Source: Methanoregulaceae archaeon UBA467 (GTDB lineage: Archaea > Halobacteriota > Methanomicrobia > Methanomicrobiales > Methanospirillaceae). From it: a stretch of 46,138 nucleotides of DNA. Position numbers and translations under genes: made by a program. The notes beneath the pieces were generated by a model, which saw only the letters and a program-made list of their open reading frames with translations, did no database searches and was not told the origin of the DNA. Positions 45,008 through 46,138 of the stretch are shown here, piece after piece (the stretch's first letter is position 1; each line of letters opens with the position of its first letter). The DNA is taken from the NCBI GenBank assembly GCA_002503825.1, contig DASP01000006.1, positions 1-46,138 on the forward strand, written 5' to 3'.

Positions 45008-46138
45008 ATGAGATATAAGGTCATAATTGGAATATTATGCGTAATGCTTGCATCGATTGGCAATGTGTGCGCATATACGTACACATTCACGGACTCTTAC
45101 GATGGTACGTTTGCTACCGGCCAGGTAACCTTTGATGAGAACGGCGTGATTAACGGCGGCATGATCGCGGGGGTTTCCAACGGGAATATGGATGTCCAGC
45201 AGGATTCCTACAACGATGCTGGAACCGTTGCTGTTTGGCAGTACGGGGAAATAGAAGGGCAACATGGGTTTGCCGGGACACTGGTGGATGATGGAAACGG
45301 CAATTCCGGCGGGAATTTTGCGTCATTTACCGACGGTTCGATGGGAATCGGGCAGGTGAGTGCAGGTGGTGACACATCATATGGACCCCTCGGATTTGGA
45401 GGGAATTCTCTGGTATTCACCGGCAGTCCGTTGTCTGCAGCATATCCGCTTGTTATTTCACTCGGAGGAGTGATCAACGGTCAAATCGGGGAAATTGAAG
45501 GTAGCTCCGGGTATGCTTCGACGTGGGCCGGGAATCTGAACGGGGCCACCGCAGGGTCAACTGCTTCGTTCAGGAATGGGGATATGCTATGTGGCCAGGT
45601 AAGTGGAGCAGGAGGTGTGTCACTTGCATTCCCGTATAATCTCACGACGTCCCTTTTGGGGATTGATGGTCCGTTGCAGGCAGACCAGGCAGACGTTTCA
45701 ATAGGCGGCGTTATCACCGGCCAGGGAGTGGATATGGGTGGTAGCTCCGGGTCAGCTTCGACGACCGTTACCGATAGGAACGGCGCTACCGCCCGGAATT
45801 CTGCATCATTCACCGAAGGTGGAATGGGTGCAATCCAGGTGAGTGGAGCAGGCGATGTGTCACTTGCATTCCCGTATAATCTCACGTCGTCCCTTTTTGG
45901 GATGGACAGTCCGTTGCAGGCAGACCAGGCAGACGTTTCAATAGGTGGAATTATCACCGGCCAGAGTGTGGACATGGGTGGTAGCTCCGGGTCAGCTTCG
46001 ACGATCGTTACCGATAGGAACGGCGCTACCGCCCGGAATTCTGCATCATTCACCGAAGGTGGAATGGGTGCAATCCAGGTGAGTGGAGCAGGCGATGTGT
46101 CACTTGCATTCCTGTATAATCTCACGTCGTCCCTTTTT
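45008..46138 (+). CDS. Secreted tandem-repeat surface protein, 3' end outside the window
   Basis: The frame runs 377 codons to the window end without a stop, so the gene is incomplete. GGAGG lies seven bases before the ATG. Residues 1-22 are a signal peptide (IIGILCVMLASIGNVCA). The mature protein is rich in Gly, Ser, Asn and Ala with few charges. From about residue 138 it is a tandem array of 80-residue units containing ADVSIGG-ITGQ, GGSSGSAST, NGATARNSASF and AGDVSLAFPYNLT. Repeats like these build elongated beta-solenoid or S-layer-associated fibres. Family unknown. Confidence 0.75.
   Translation, partial: MRYKVIIGILCVMLASIGNVCAYTYTFTDSYDGTFATGQVTFDENGVINGGMIAGVSNGNMDVQQDSYNDAGTVAVWQYGEIEGQHGFAGTLVDDGNGNSGGNFASFTDGSMGIGQVSAGGDTSYGPLGFGGNSLVFTGSPLSAAYPLVISLGGVINGQIGEIEGSSGYASTWAGNLNGATAGSTASFRNGDMLCGQVSGAGGVSLAFPYNLTTSLLGIDGPLQADQADVSIGGVITGQGVDMGGSSGSASTTVTDRNGATARNSASFTEGGMGAIQVSGAGDVSLAFPYNLTSSLFGMDSPLQADQADVSIGGIITGQSVDMGGSSGSASTIVTDRNGATARNSASFTEGGMGAIQVSGAGDVSLAFLYNLTSSLF
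45421..46138 (+). repeat. 240-bp tandem repeat inside a surface-protein gene
   Basis: Three units with exact 240-bp spacing: 45421-45660 (diverged), 45661-45900 and 45901-46138 (cut). The last two are nearly identical, differing at few bases such as GATTGATGG/GATGGACAG. Unit length is a multiple of three, so changes in copy number keep the frame. Confidence 0.85.

Noticed and set aside
45481..46125. 214-codon reverse frame with repeats
   Set aside because: Its repeats mirror the tandem repeats of the secreted protein on the plus strand, which has a start, ribosome-binding site and signal peptide.

Overview
The window looks like the chromosome of a mesophilic methanogenic archaeon, most likely of the order Methanomicrobiales (Methanoregula/Methanosphaerula-like). 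Supporting signs are many Pro/Thr-rich lipoproteins with GCIQ/AGC-type lipoboxes, archaeal TATA boxes and oligo-T terminators, a DUF2115 protein, a CX2CX2CX7C iron-sulfur flavoprotein, and mixed ATG/GTG/TTG starts. The assignment is inference; no rRNA, tRNA, CRISPR array or intact insertion sequence was seen.

Layout. Positions 1-2.3 kb are strikingly AT-rich: a membrane/coiled-coil protein, a CARF-like winged-helix regulator (HFX_2341/DUF6293 type) and a divergent 46-residue membrane peptide with a near-perfect Shine-Dalgarno. From 2.4 to 9.4 kb come a 14-TM MFS exporter, copies of two dispersed repeats, a twice-frameshifted DUF2164 gene, and catalase-peroxidase (katG) sitting between two copies of a TIGR04255-like gene (left copy broken by one deleted base, right copy intact), then DUF2115. 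From 9.6 to 20 kb: a carboxylesterase lipoprotein, a SnoaL-like protein, a group II PLP decarboxylase, a VIT-like membrane protein, an iron-sulfur flavoprotein, secreted and membrane hypotheticals, and a second MFS exporter.

From 20 to 38 kb lies a run of secreted lipoproteins with enzyme folds: three alpha/beta hydrolases (two lipoproteins, one cytoplasmic), a transglutaminase-like protein, two paralogous M23 metallopeptidases, a serine beta-lactamase-like protein and a Cache sensor lipoprotein. Among them are a GNAT acetyltransferase, an EFR1 flavodoxin-ferredoxin gene with a TetR regulator and a clear palindromic operator, and a methyltransferase. From 38 to 46 kb: an Imm-5-like protein, RsgA GTPase, an HAE3/MMPL-type RND exporter, a META-domain protein and two secreted surface proteins, the last with 80-residue tandem repeats and cut by the window end.

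Two themes stand out. First, gene duplication and decay: at least four remnants match intact genes in the same window (TIGR04255-like, iron-sulfur flavoprotein, Cache lipoprotein, GNAT), plus fragments of a DUF2164 gene, a possible PP2C phosphatase and an unidentified 3' end. Second, an extracellular hydrolase/peptidase arsenal in an organism group that lacks murein. An about 82-bp repeat lies upstream of both MFS exporters and may be a shared control element.
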